From: Desulfarculaceae bacterium
GTDB taxonomy: Bacteria > Desulfobacterota > Desulfarculia > Desulfarculales > Desulfarculaceae
DNA: 64,000 nucleotides
Assembly: GCA_020444545.1 (NCBI GenBank)
Contig: JAHLKT010000002.1
Coordinates: forward strand, 216,870-280,869
Reading direction: 5' to 3'
A program made the translations under genes and the position numbers. Below are positions 26,652 through 35,011 of this stretch, in pieces. Numbering within the stretch: position 1 is the first letter of the stretch; every line of letters starts with the position of its first letter. The notes under the pieces were generated by a model. It did not search any database. It saw only the letters and a list, made by a program, of their open reading frames with translations, and was not told the DNA's origin.

Positions 26652-27815
26652 ATGGCAAGCCTGCCCCCGCTCAAAGTCACCTTTCTCATGCGTTCCATGC
26701 TCTACGGCGGGGCCGAGCGTCAGGTGGTGATGCTGGCCGGCGAGCTGGTCCGGCGGGGGCATCGGGTCTCGGTGGTGGTGTTCTATCCCGGCGGGGCTCT
26801 GGAAAAAGAGCTCCTGGCCGCGGGCTGCCGGGTGGTGGGCATGGGCAAGGGCGGCCGCTGGGATTTGGTGGGCTTCCTGCCCCGCCTGGCCCGCACCCTG
26901 CGCGGCCTGGGCACCCAGGTGCTGGTCACCTATCTGGACGTGCCCAACCTGGTGGCCGCGGGGCTAAGGCCCCTGCTGCCCGGCGCGGCGGTGGTGTGGG
27001 GGGTGCGCGCCTCCAACACCGACTGGAGCCGCTATGGCTGGTTCGAGCGTCTGACCTTCCGCCTGGAACGGCCCATGTCCCGCCTGGCCGACCTGATCAT
27101 CTGCAACTCCCACGCCGGCCTGGAACAGGCGCGGGGTGCCGGTTTCGCGGCCGATCGCCTGGTGGTGGTGCCCAACGGCATCGACACCCGGCGCTTCGCC
27201 CCGGCGCGTGAGAAGGGTCTGGGCCTGCGCGCCGAGCTGGGCCTGACGCCGGAGCAGAACCTGGTGGGCCTGGTGGGCCGCCTGGACCCGGCCAAGGACC
27301 ACCCCGGGTTCCTAAAGGCCGCCGCCTTGGCGGCCGGGCGTTTTCCCGAGGCTCGTTTCGTTTGCGTGGGTGACGGCCCGGCCGATAGGCTGGCCCGCTT
27401 CCAGGCCTTGGGCCGCGAGCTTGGCCTGGACGGCCGGCTCTTTTGGCTGCCCGGGCGCGATGCGGTGGAGGAGGTCTACAACGGCCTGGATGTGCTGTGC
27501 AGCGCTTCGGGCTTTGGCGAGGGCTTCCCCAACGTGCTTGGCGAGGCCATGGCCTGCGGGCTGCCCTGCGTGGCCACCAGGGTGGGCGACGCCCCCGGCA
27601 TCCTGGGCGAGGCGGGCCGCGTGGTCGCGCCCGGCGACCCAACGGCCCTGGCCGGGGCCCTGTGCGAGCTGCTGGCCATGAGCCCGGCAGAGCGCCGCGC
27701 CCTGGGTCTGCGGGCTCGCCATCGGGTGAAGGAAAACTTCGGGGTGGAGCGCCTGGCCGAGCGCACCCTGGAGGCCTGGGCCCAAGGCCGGGTGGCAAAA
27801 AAGCTGGGGCTCTAG
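26652..27815 (+). CDS. Glycosyltransferase family 4 protein
   Basis: 387 residues, similar in plan to the preceding GT4 and probably its paralogue: KVTFLMRSMLYGGAERQVVMLA, IICNSHAGLEQ, VVPNGIDTRRF, GRLDPAKDHPGF and SASGFGEGFPNVLGEAMACGLP. The E-x7-E donor site is intact. The two genes form a short operon behind the promoter at 25398. GGAAG lies 6 bases before the ATG. The stop is one base from the end of a convergent membrane-protein gene. Confidence 0.9.
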   Translation: MASLPPLKVTFLMRSMLYGGAERQVVMLAGELVRRGHRVSVVVFYPGGALEKELLAAGCRVVGMGKGGRWDLVGFLPRLARTLRGLGTQVLVTYLDVPNLVAAGLRPLLPGAAVVWGVRASNTDWSRYGWFERLTFRLERPMSRLADLIICNSHAGLEQARGAGFAADRLVVVPNGIDTRRFAPAREKGLGLRAELGLTPEQNLVGLVGRLDPAKDHPGFLKAAALAAGRFPEARFVCVGDGPADRLARFQALGRELGLDGRLFWLPGRDAVEEVYNGLDVLCSASGFGEGFPNVLGEAMACGLPCVATRVGDAPGILGEAGRVVAPGDPTALAGALCELLAMSPAERRALGLRARHRVKENFGVERLAERTLEAWAQGRVAKKLGL

Positions 27816-27816
27816 C

Positions 27817-29223
27817 TCAGCTCCGGCCCGCCTTGCCCCAGCGCACCCAGCGCCACAGGGCGGCATAGGGGCGCAGGGACACCGTGGCAAGCAGGGGCAG
27901 GATGATCATGTCCCGCATCCGGTAGAGCGAGCCCAGGTTCACCACCACCAGGGCCAAGAGCCCGCCCACCCCCAAACTCCAGAACAACAGCAGCAAGGCC
28001 GCGCGGGGCCGCCGCCGCAGCAGGCGAACCAGGCCCAGCACCAGGCCGGGCAGCAGGGCGTACCAGAACAGGCTCTGGGCGCTGATTATCTTGGAGATGG
28101 CGCCTCCGCTGCTGGGCCAGCGCTGCCAAGGGTAGGGGAACAGGAACAGGTCGCGCAGCGAAGCGGCCGCCAGCCGGGCCAGGGACGAAGGGCTGTCCAC
28201 GATCAGCATGGTCTCGGGCGGGGCGCTGGCCGTGCCGTTGGCCGCGTAGAGCCAGCGCTTGCCCCAGAGATAGCGCCAGGCCTCCCGGGCGCTTTGGATG
28301 ACCGGGCCGGGCTGCTCCGTGGGGGCCGCCGCCCGCCAGGCAGGCCGCGCGGCGGGGGCAACCGGCTCGGCCAGCGAGGTTACGGGAGGAGTGTGCAGCT
28401 GCTGTTCGTGGATAAGGGCGGGGCCCAAGGCGCAACGCGTTGCCAGCCAGGAGGCGAAAAACACCGCCAGGCAGGCGGCCACCACCCCGGCGGCGGTGAG
28501 CAGCCGCCAGCGGAAGACCGCGCCGGCCAGGCCCAGGACGCCGGCCGCCCCGGCCACCACCAACCCCAGGGTGCTGAAGTCGAAGCGCACGGTCATGGCC
28601 ACCCAGGCCAGGGGCAACAGCCAGGCGGCGGCCAGCCAGGAGTCGCGGGGCCGGCGGGGCGAGGCCACGGCCACCAGGCAAAGCATGATCCCCATGAGCA
28701 GGCACAGGAACACCGAGTCCTTGATGAGCACCGCGTTGTAGGCCAGTGCCGGGGGCCACAGGGCCACCAGCAGGGCCGCCCAGGCACATGCGGCTTGCCC
28801 GCGCCCCAGGCGGACTGCCAGATAAAAGGCCAGCAGCGAGGCCAGGAACCAGGCCAGGGCGTTGAGCGCCAGGCCGGGCCACACCCCCGCCCCGGTCAGC
28901 TGGAACAGCGAGGCCAGCAGGGCGGGATAGCCCAGGTACTCCGGAGTCAGGCCGGGTTCGCAGTGCCCCAGCCGGCCGGACCAGAAGCGGTCGATGTGCA
29001 GGGCGGCCGCGTAAAAGCGCGGCGCGTCCGGGGCCAGGAGACGCTCGCTCACCTGATAGAGCTGCTCCGTGGGGGAGGGGCCGGGCGCGGTCCAATAGAG
29101 CCCCAGGCCCAGCAGCAGGCGCAAGGCGGCGATCGCCGCCAGCACGGCCAACAGCTTGCGCCCCGGCCGGGGACGGCTGGCATCTTCGGGCATGACCGTG
29201 GCCTGTTGGCTGGTGCCGGGCAC
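27817..29223 (-). CDS. Polytopic membrane protein, possible GT-C (GT39-like) glycosyltransferase
   Basis: 468 residues with about 10 hydrophobic helices. The first periplasmic loop after helix 1 contains the acidic stretch LLAPDAPRFYAAALHIDRF, and helix 3-4 has YLGYPALLASLF. This resembles GT-C enzymes that use polyprenyl-phosphate sugars, but the match is topological and a specific family is not secure. The GTG at 29223 lies just after the ankyrin stop and has GGAGAGG upstream; an ATG at 29193 lacks a site. It is the last gene of the NeuB-NeuC-ankyrin run, so a role in the same glycan is likely. Confidence 0.6.
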   Translation of the reverse strand: MPGTSQQATVMPEDASRPRPGRKLLAVLAAIAALRLLLGLGLYWTAPGPSPTEQLYQVSERLLAPDAPRFYAAALHIDRFWSGRLGHCEPGLTPEYLGYPALLASLFQLTGAGVWPGLALNALAWFLASLLAFYLAVRLGRGQAACAWAALLVALWPPALAYNAVLIKDSVFLCLLMGIMLCLVAVASPRRPRDSWLAAAWLLPLAWVAMTVRFDFSTLGLVVAGAAGVLGLAGAVFRWRLLTAAGVVAACLAVFFASWLATRCALGPALIHEQQLHTPPVTSLAEPVAPAARPAWRAAAPTEQPGPVIQSAREAWRYLWGKRWLYAANGTASAPPETMLIVDSPSSLARLAAASLRDLFLFPYPWQRWPSSGGAISKIISAQSLFWYALLPGLVLGLVRLLRRRPRAALLLLFWSLGVGGLLALVVVNLGSLYRMRDMIILPLLATVSLRPYAALWRWVRWGKAGRS

Positions 29224-29225
29224 GG

Positions 29226-29804
29226 CTAGGGCCTCTCCAGGAGATCGATCACCGGCTCGTTGCCCATGATCACCGCCAAGTCGCGGGGCGTGAGGCCCGC
29301 TTGGTCGCGGGGGTCGGGCGCGGCACCGGCGCGCAGCAAAGTGCGGCTCTGGTCGCGGGCGTAGAGGTTGGGCCAGGCGTAGGCGGCCAGGTGCAAGGGG
29401 GTCTGTCCCGCGTGGTTGCGCGCGTCGGGGTTAGCGCCGTGGGCCAGCAGCGGCTTGATCACCGCCTTGCCCACGCCGAAGGCCGCTGCGTGCAGGGGGG
29501 TGTCGCCCAGGGCGTCCCGGGCCTCGATGTCCGCCCCGTGCCTGAGTAGCAACTCCACCATGGGCGCGTTGCCCTTGAGCACCGCCAGGTGCAAGGCTGC
29601 GCGGCCCAGGCAGACCCGATTGACCGAGGCGGGGTCTTGTTGGAGCAGGGCCTCGGTCCGGGTCAGGTCGCCGTCGCCCACCGCTTTGATCAGGGGCGTG
29701 GGCGGCGGTTGCAAAGCCAGGCAGGCCAACCACAGCCCCAAGGCCGCGGCCGCCACCACCGCCCCCCGCAGGAGGGCCGGCGCGCTGGGTAGGTTCAGGG
29801 ACAT
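29226..29804 (-). CDS. Membrane-anchored ankyrin-repeat protein
   Basis: 192 residues. An N-terminal hydrophobic segment (about 13-31, GAVVAAAALGLWLACLAL) could be a signal anchor. Its LACLAL lacks a canonical lipobox. Five ankyrin repeats follow (about 36-190), three with clear TPLHLAA/TALH-like cores, for example GDTPLHAAAFGVG and GQTPLHLAAYAWP. Ankyrin repeats mediate protein contacts. The gene lies 19 bases after the NeuC-like gene and 2 bases before the membrane protein, so it is inside a sugar-biosynthesis operon, an odd place for one. The partner is unknown. Confidence 0.85.
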   Translation of the reverse strand: MSLNLPSAPALLRGAVVAAAALGLWLACLALQPPPTPLIKAVGDGDLTRTEALLQQDPASVNRVCLGRAALHLAVLKGNAPMVELLLRHGADIEARDALGDTPLHAAAFGVGKAVIKPLLAHGANPDARNHAGQTPLHLAAYAWPNLYARDQSRTLLRAGAAPDPRDQAGLTPRDLAVIMGNEPVIDLLERP

Positions 29805-29823
29805 GCGCGTGCCTGCCTTGCCT

Positions 29824-30993
29824 TTACTGGTTGAGCACGAACTTCTTCTGGATGCTTACCTCGGCCGTGGCCAGCACCTGGGCCATCTGCTTGCCCGCCG
29901 TGCCGTCGCCGTAGATGGGGGCGGAGGGGTAGGGCCCGTGGGACGCCTGCGCGCGGATGGCCGCCAGGATGGCCGCCGCGTCATGGGGCGCGTCGGCCAC
30001 GTTGGGGCCCCGGGTGCGGTCAGCCTGGCGCGAGCCGATGTTCACCACTGGCGTGCCCAAAAAAGCGCCTTCGCGGATGCCGCTGGAGGAGTTGCCCACC
30101 AGGCAGGCCGCGTTGGCGATAAGGGTCACGTAATCCTCGGGCGTGAAGTTGCGATAGAAGTGGATGGGCGCCTCGGGGTTGCGCTCGCGGAACATGCGCA
30201 GGCCCTTGGAAACCTCGTCGCTGCCCGCGTCCACGTTGGGCCACAGCCACACCGCCTGCATGCCGCTGTCGATCACCGCGCTCAAGGTATGGTTGATCTG
30301 CTCCATGCCCTGGCCGAACTCGGTGGTCACCGGGTGCTGCAACACCACCAGGTAGGGTTGGTCGGCCTGTATGTCTGGCCCTACCCCGCCGTAGCGGGCG
30401 AAGAACTCCTGGCCGATCTCCTTGGGCGCGCGGGCGGCCAGGTCGATGGCCGGGCAGCCGGTGACGAAAATGCGCGCCGGGTCCTCGCCCATGCGCTTGA
30501 GGATGCCCGCCGCCTGCTCATTGGCCGGGAAGTGCAAATGAGCCAGCTTGCTGATGGCGTGGCGGACGCTCTCGTCGATGGAGCCGCTCACCTCGCCGCC
30601 CTGGGTGTGGGCCAGGCAAATGTTCATGTAGCTGGCCGCCACGGCGGTGCCCATGGTCTCGAAGCGGTCGGCCACGGTGACCACCACGTCTGGCCGAAGG
30701 TTTTCGAACAGGGTGGCCAGCTCCTGGATGGCCAGGCCGGTGGACTTGGCCATGGTGGTGAGGTTCTCGCCCTCCACGATGGAATAGACCTTGGCGGTCA
30801 CCTGGAAGCCGTCCTTCTCGATGACCTTGACCACCTGGCCGAAACGGTAGAGCAGGCCCGAGGCGCCCACGATGAGCTGGAGCTCCAGGTCGGGATGCTC
30901 CTCCACCGCCTCCAGCAGGGACTTGATGCGCCCGTAGTTGGCCCGGCTGGCCACGATGATGCATATCTTGCGTTTCGCCAAATCAGTCCTCAA
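29824..30993 (-). CDS. neuC: Hydrolysing UDP-N-acetylhexosamine 2-epimerase (NeuC/LegG-like)
   Basis: 389 residues, the normal length for hydrolysing NDP-sugar 2-epimerases that release a free 2-epimerised sugar for a NeuB synthase. Visible family blocks are IVASRANYGRI, VTVADRFETMG, AHTQGGEVSGSIDES and GNSSSGIREGAFLGTPVVNIGSRQ. The last is characteristic of NeuC/LegG as opposed to WecB. The start overlaps the end of the NeuB gene by 11 bases. Whether it makes ManNAc (for sialic acid) or a 6-deoxy-diamino sugar (for legionaminic acid) cannot be read from the sequence. Confidence 0.88.
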   Translation of the reverse strand: MRTDLAKRKICIIVASRANYGRIKSLLEAVEEHPDLELQLIVGASGLLYRFGQVVKVIEKDGFQVTAKVYSIVEGENLTTMAKSTGLAIQELATLFENLRPDVVVTVADRFETMGTAVAASYMNICLAHTQGGEVSGSIDESVRHAISKLAHLHFPANEQAAGILKRMGEDPARIFVTGCPAIDLAARAPKEIGQEFFARYGGVGPDIQADQPYLVVLQHPVTTEFGQGMEQINHTLSAVIDSGMQAVWLWPNVDAGSDEVSKGLRMFRERNPEAPIHFYRNFTPEDYVTLIANAACLVGNSSSGIREGAFLGTPVVNIGSRQADRTRGPNVADAPHDAAAILAAIRAQASHGPYPSAPIYGDGTAGKQMAQVLATAEVSIQKKFVLNQ

Positions 30994-32032
30994 GATCCTC
31001 GGGCCGGAGCAAACGCTCGGCCGGAACGGGATGGGCCAGGCGGCGGCCCAGCAGGGAAGCGCGTTGCTCCCAGGGGATGCCGCCGCCGGGTTTTTTAAGG
31101 ATCAAATCGTCGGTCTCCAGCACGTGGCCCTCGGGCAGGTCGCGGGCCGGGGCCAGGCTGCGGCCGAACAGGGCGCGCAGCTCGGTCTTTTCATGGGCCA
31201 TGGCGTCCTTGTCCACCGGGGCGCGCATGGCCACCACCGCGTCGCGGCCCGAGCAAACCATGGCCAGTTCGGCCGGGGTGAGCGAGGCCTTGGCGTCCGG
31301 GCCGAACATGGCCTTGTCGAAAACCAGGTGCACCTCCACCAGATCCGCCCCCCGGGCCAGGGCGGCCAGGGCGGGGTAGATGGTGCCGGAGTGGTCCGAG
31401 AGCCCGGCTGGGGCTCCGAAGCGCCGTTTCATTTCGTCGATGTTGTCCAGGCCCGCCTGCTCCAAGGGAGCGGGGTAGGCGGTGGTGCACTGCATAAGGG
31501 CCAGCGGGCAGCCGCGCCCCCGGAAGAACTCCGCCACCCGGCCCAGCTCGTCCCAGCCGCTGAGGCCGGAAGAAATGATGGCCGGCTTGCCGGTGGAGGC
31601 CATGAACTCCAGCAGCGGCGCGTGGTCCAGCTCGCCGGAGGCCACCTTCCAGGCCACCATGCCCAGGCGTTCCAAGAGCTCGGCCGCCTGCACCGAAAAG
31701 GGCGAGCTTAGGAAAATTATCCCCGCCTTGGCGCAGTGCTCGGCCAGGCCGGCCCACCGCTCGGGCGTGAACTCCATGCGTTGCCAGTAGTCGTAGCGGG
31801 TGGCGTCTTCATAGGAGAAGGGCACCCGGAACTCCTCGTCGCGGGTGCTCTCGGCCGCCGCGATGTGGGTCTGGAACTTCACCGCGTCGGCCCCGGCCTG
31901 GGCCGCGGCGTCGATGTAGGAGTGGGCCAATCCCAAGGACCCGTCATGGGCCTGGGCCACCTCGGCGATGACCAGGGGCTTGGCCCCGGGGCCCAACTCC
32001 CGCTCGCCCAGCATTATCGCTTGATAATCCAT
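30983..32032 (-). CDS. neuB: NeuB-family ulosonic acid synthase with SAF domain
   Basis: 349 residues. A TIM-barrel NeuB domain (about 20-275) has IAEVAQAHDGSL, DAVKFQTHIA, KVASGELDHAPLL, QCTTAYPAP and GLSDHSG. A C-terminal SAF/antifreeze-like lid (about 295-345, RDLPEGHVLETDDL) follows. The enzyme condenses PEP with a six-carbon amino sugar to give a nine-carbon 2-keto-3-deoxy acid. It is first in a minus-strand operon with the NeuC-like epimerase, an ankyrin protein and a membrane protein. A -35/-10 pair lies about 50-75 bases upstream. The IAEVAQAHDG motif departs from the usual EIGxNHNG, so the sugar specificity may differ. Confidence 0.88.
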   Translation of the reverse strand: MDYQAIMLGERELGPGAKPLVIAEVAQAHDGSLGLAHSYIDAAAQAGADAVKFQTHIAAAESTRDEEFRVPFSYEDATRYDYWQRMEFTPERWAGLAEHCAKAGIIFLSSPFSVQAAELLERLGMVAWKVASGELDHAPLLEFMASTGKPAIISSGLSGWDELGRVAEFFRGRGCPLALMQCTTAYPAPLEQAGLDNIDEMKRRFGAPAGLSDHSGTIYPALAALARGADLVEVHLVFDKAMFGPDAKASLTPAELAMVCSGRDAVVAMRAPVDKDAMAHEKTELRALFGRSLAPARDLPEGHVLETDDLILKKPGGGIPWEQRASLLGRRLAHPVPAERLLRPEDLED

Positions 32033-32078
32033 GCTTCACCCGCCTGAATGGTCCGGCCCCTCGCCGAACCGTGAGCCC

Positions 32079-32107
32079 ATTCTAGCAAGGGGCCTGGCGC
32101 TGGTAAA
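32079..32107 (-). promoter_or_regulatory. Sigma-70-type promoter for the NeuB-NeuC operon
   Basis: On the minus strand, TTTACC (plus 32102-32107), a 17-base spacer and TAGAAT (plus 32079-32084). The predicted leader is about 40 bases before the ATG at 32032. Confidence 0.55.
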
Positions 32108-32126
32108 GCGGGCGCCCCGGCCGCGC

Positions 32127-32156
32127 TTGCCAAGGGCCGGGCCCGGGGGTCATACT
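32127..32156 (+). promoter_or_regulatory. Possible promoter for the GT4/dehydrogenase/CMP-transferase operon
   Basis: TTGCCA (32127-32132), an 18-base very GC-rich spacer and CATACT (32151-32156), about 50 bases ahead of the ATG at 32205. It is divergent from the NeuB promoter in the same 170-base gap. Confidence 0.4.
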
Positions 32157-32204
32157 GCCCCTTGACCTTGGCTGGAGCCTTTTTTCGGGAGCTTGCCGCC
32201 TTTT

Positions 32205-33323
32205 ATGCGCCTGGTATATCTCTCAGACGCCTTGCTGCCCTCGCGCATGGCCAACAGCGTGCACGTGATGAAGATGTGCGCCGCCTTCGCGGGCCTGGGC
32301 CATGAGGTCACGCTCATCGCGGTGGACAACCGCGCGGCCGAGCCCGGCGTGGGCGATCTCTTCGCGCACTACGGTGTGCCGCCCAGCTTCCGCCTGGCCG
32401 CCTTGCCCTTTCCCCGGGTCAAGGGCGGCTGGGCGCTCTACGCCTGGCGCGCCGCCCGCCTGGCTCTGGGCCTGAGGCCCGATCTGCTCTACGGCCGCTA
32501 TCTGCGCGGCCTGTACTTCGCCTCGCTCATGGGCGCGCGCCCGGCCTATGAGAGCCATCTGCCGCCCGAGGGCCTCGACCGCCTGACCCGGGCCATGTTC
32601 CGCCGCCTGGAGCGGCGGCAGGCCCTGCGCCTGCTGGTGGTGATCTCCGAGGCCCTGGCCGCTCTGGCCCGGGAGCAGGGCGCCACCACGCCCATACTGG
32701 CGGCCCATGACGGGGCCGATCTGCCGGAGGATGACGCGCCGGTGGAGGCCCTGGAGGGCGAGTTCCCGGTGGGTTACTTCGGCAACCTCTACCCCGGACG
32801 GGGCGTGGAACTGATCGTCGAGACCGCCCGCCTCACGCCCTGGGCCAGCTTCCACTTGGTGGGCGGCCAGGACCCGGCCCTGCTGGAGCGCCTGCGCCGC
32901 GAGGCTCCGGCCAACCTGATCCTGCACGGTTTCGTGCCCCCGGCGCGGGCCCTGGCCATGCAGCGGGGCTGCAAGGCCCTGCTCATGCCTTATCAGCAGC
33001 GGGTCAGCGTACCGGGACAGATCGAAACCAGCCGCTGGATGAGCCCCCTGAAGATGTTCGAGTACATGGCCAGCGGCGCGGCCATTGTTTCCTCACACCT
33101 GCCGGTGCTGGGCGAGGTGCTGGCCGATGGCGTCAACGCCCTGCTGGTCCCCCCGGCCGATGCCTCCGCCTGGAGCGCGGCCCTGTGCCGCCTGCGCGAC
33201 GAGTCAGGCCTGGCCCGGGCTCTGGCCGCTCGGGCGCGGGAGGACCTGGCCGCCAACTACACCTGGACCCGCCGGGCCCGGCGCATAATGGATGTGCTTG
33301 CCAGCGGGCCGGGCAAATCGTAA
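32205..33323 (+). CDS. Glycosyltransferase, GT4-like
   Basis: 372 residues from the ATG at 32205. A TTG four codons earlier sits on top of the CGGGAG site. It is a GT-B protein: MRLVYLSDALLPSRMANSVHVMKMCAAFAGLGH, a motif in which the acceptor half begins. The C-terminal half has YFGNLYPGRGVELIVE, LMPYQQRVSVPGQIETSRWMS and a conserved KMFEYMASGAAIVSSHLPVL donor-binding block, here lacking the full E-x7-E spacing. It is first in a three-gene operon with a D-2-hydroxyacid dehydrogenase and a CMP-sugar transferase, so the donor might be a CMP-ulosonate; that is inference. Confidence 0.85.
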   Translation: MRLVYLSDALLPSRMANSVHVMKMCAAFAGLGHEVTLIAVDNRAAEPGVGDLFAHYGVPPSFRLAALPFPRVKGGWALYAWRAARLALGLRPDLLYGRYLRGLYFASLMGARPAYESHLPPEGLDRLTRAMFRRLERRQALRLLVVISEALAALAREQGATTPILAAHDGADLPEDDAPVEALEGEFPVGYFGNLYPGRGVELIVETARLTPWASFHLVGGQDPALLERLRREAPANLILHGFVPPARALAMQRGCKALLMPYQQRVSVPGQIETSRWMSPLKMFEYMASGAAIVSSHLPVLGEVLADGVNALLVPPADASAWSAALCRLRDESGLARALAARAREDLAANYTWTRRARRIMDVLASGPGKS

Positions 33324-33332
33324 GCTGCGACT

Positions 33333-34301
33333 ATGCTGCGCATCCTGAACATAGAGCCCGAGGATTTCAGCGAGCCGGCCCACCGCCTGCTGGCCAGCCT
33401 GGGCGGGCTGGACGAAGCCGCCCTGAGCCGCGCCGAGCTGCTGGAGCGGCTGGCTGGCTACGACGTGCTCATCACCCGCCTGGGGCATCGCATCGACGCG
33501 GAGGTCCTGGACGCGGGGCCTGAGCTCAAGGCCCTGGTGACCGCGACCACCGGCCTGGACCACATCGACCTGGAGGCCGCTGCCGCGCGGGGCGTGGAGG
33601 TGCTCAGCCTACGGGGCGAGGTAGAGTTTCTGGAGTCGGTGAGCGCCACGGCCGAGCACACCTGGGGACTCTTGCTGGCCCTGGTGCGCCGCATCCTCAC
33701 GGCCCACGCCTCGGTGCTGGCCGGCGAGTGGGACCGAGACTCTTTCAAGGGCCGCGAACTCATGGGCCGCCATCTGGGCTGCGTGGGCCTGGGGCGCCTG
33801 GGGCGCAAGGTGGCGGCCTACGCCCTGGCCTTCGGGATGCAGGTCAGCGCCTATGACCCCGCCCCGCAGAAGTGGGTGCACGGCGTGGAGCGTTGCGACA
33901 GCCTGGAGATACTCCTGGCCAACAGCGAGATTCTCAGCCTGCATCCGCCATACAACGAAGACACCCACGGCATGATCGGAGCCGAGGAGCTGGCCCTGCT
34001 GCCCGAGGGCGCGGTGATCATCAACACCGCGCGGGGCGGCCTGGTGGACGAGGCGGCGCTTTTGGCCGCGCTCACCAGCGGACGCCTGGCCGGGGCGGCC
34101 CTGGACGTGTTGGCCAACGAGCCCGGCGGCGGCCAGGCCGCCAGCCCGCTCATCGCCCATGCCCGCGAGCACGGCAACCTGATCATCACCCCCCATGTGG
34201 CCGGGGCCACCACCGAGTCCATGGCCAAGACCGAGCTGTTCATGGCCCGTAAGCTGGAGGCTTTCCTGCACGGCAAGGGCCTGCTCAAGGAATGCTCATG
34301 A
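33333..34301 (+). CDS. D-isomer-specific 2-hydroxyacid dehydrogenase (NAD-dependent)
   Basis: 322 residues. The NAD-binding domain has GCVGLGRLGRKVAAYALAFG (about 149-168). The catalytic set is present: Arg in INTARGGLVDEAAL, Glu in LDVLANEPGG, and His in TPHVAGAT. The substrate-binding N-terminal half has TATTGLDHID. Family members interconvert 2-keto and D-2-hydroxy acids (phosphoglycerate, lactate and others). The gene overlaps the following CMP-transferase start by ATGA and follows a glycosyltransferase by 9 bases. The substrate is likely a sugar-derived acid; which one is unknown. Confidence 0.88.
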   Translation: MLRILNIEPEDFSEPAHRLLASLGGLDEAALSRAELLERLAGYDVLITRLGHRIDAEVLDAGPELKALVTATTGLDHIDLEAAAARGVEVLSLRGEVEFLESVSATAEHTWGLLLALVRRILTAHASVLAGEWDRDSFKGRELMGRHLGCVGLGRLGRKVAAYALAFGMQVSAYDPAPQKWVHGVERCDSLEILLANSEILSLHPPYNEDTHGMIGAEELALLPEGAVIINTARGGLVDEAALLAALTSGRLAGAALDVLANEPGGGQAASPLIAHAREHGNLIITPHVAGATTESMAKTELFMARKLEAFLHGKGLLKECS

Positions 34302-35011
34302 GCGATTCGCCCAAGGTGCTGGCCGTGATCCCCGCCCGGGGGGGCAGCAAGGGAGTGCCTCGCAAGAACATCCGAGAGGTGGGTGGCAAGCCGCTCATCG
34401 CCTGGACCATCGAGTGCGCCCTGGCCGCGCGGCATCTGTTCCACAGGGTCATCGTGAGCACCGACGACCCCGAGACCGCCGAGATAAGCCGTGGCTACGG
34501 CGCGGAGGTGCCTTTCATGCGCCCGGCCGACCTGGCCGCGGACAAGAGCCCCACTCTGCCGGTGCTCCGGCACGCGGTGGATTTCGTGGAAAACCAGGAC
34601 GGCCTAACCCTGGATTGGGTGATGCTTTTGCAACCCACCGCGCCGCTCAAGGAGCCGGCCGACCTGGAGGCCGCCCTGGAGCTGGCCCGGGCGGGCGGCT
34701 GCGATTCGGTGATCAGCGTGGTGCGGGTGTTCGACGTGCACCCGGTGCTCATGAAGCGCATCGAGGACGGCCTGCTCCAGCCCTTCTGCGTGGAGGAGGC
34801 CGAGGGCACCCGCCGCCAGGACTATTCGCCGCCGGCCTACATGCGCAACGGCGCCATCTACCTAACCCGCCGCGCGGTGCTCATGGAACAGGGCTCCATT
34901 TGGGGCCGGCGCATCCGGCCCTACGTCATGCCCGAGGAACGCTCGCTGTCCATTGACAACGAGTGGCACATCAAGATGGCCGACGTGGTCTTGTCCGAGG
35001 GAAAAGGCTAG
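34298..35011 (+). CDS. CMP-sugar transferase (acylneuraminate cytidylyltransferase-like)
   Basis: 237 residues from the ATG at 34298 in the ATGA overlap; an ATG two codons earlier is possible. The N-terminus VLAVIPARGGSKGVPRKNIREVGGKPLIAWTI contains the CTP-binding ARGGSKG-x3-KN signature of NeuA. LLQPTAPLKEP and RRQDYSPPAYMRNGAIYL further match the family. It would activate a 2-keto-3-deoxy sugar acid to its CMP form. This is one of four such transferases in the window. Its stop abuts the end of the convergent SDR gene with no gap. Confidence 0.88.
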   Translation: MSDSPKVLAVIPARGGSKGVPRKNIREVGGKPLIAWTIECALAARHLFHRVIVSTDDPETAEISRGYGAEVPFMRPADLAADKSPTLPVLRHAVDFVENQDGLTLDWVMLLQPTAPLKEPADLEAALELARAGGCDSVISVVRVFDVHPVLMKRIEDGLLQPFCVEEAEGTRRQDYSPPAYMRNGAIYLTRRAVLMEQGSIWGRRIRPYVMPEERSLSIDNEWHIKMADVVLSEGKG

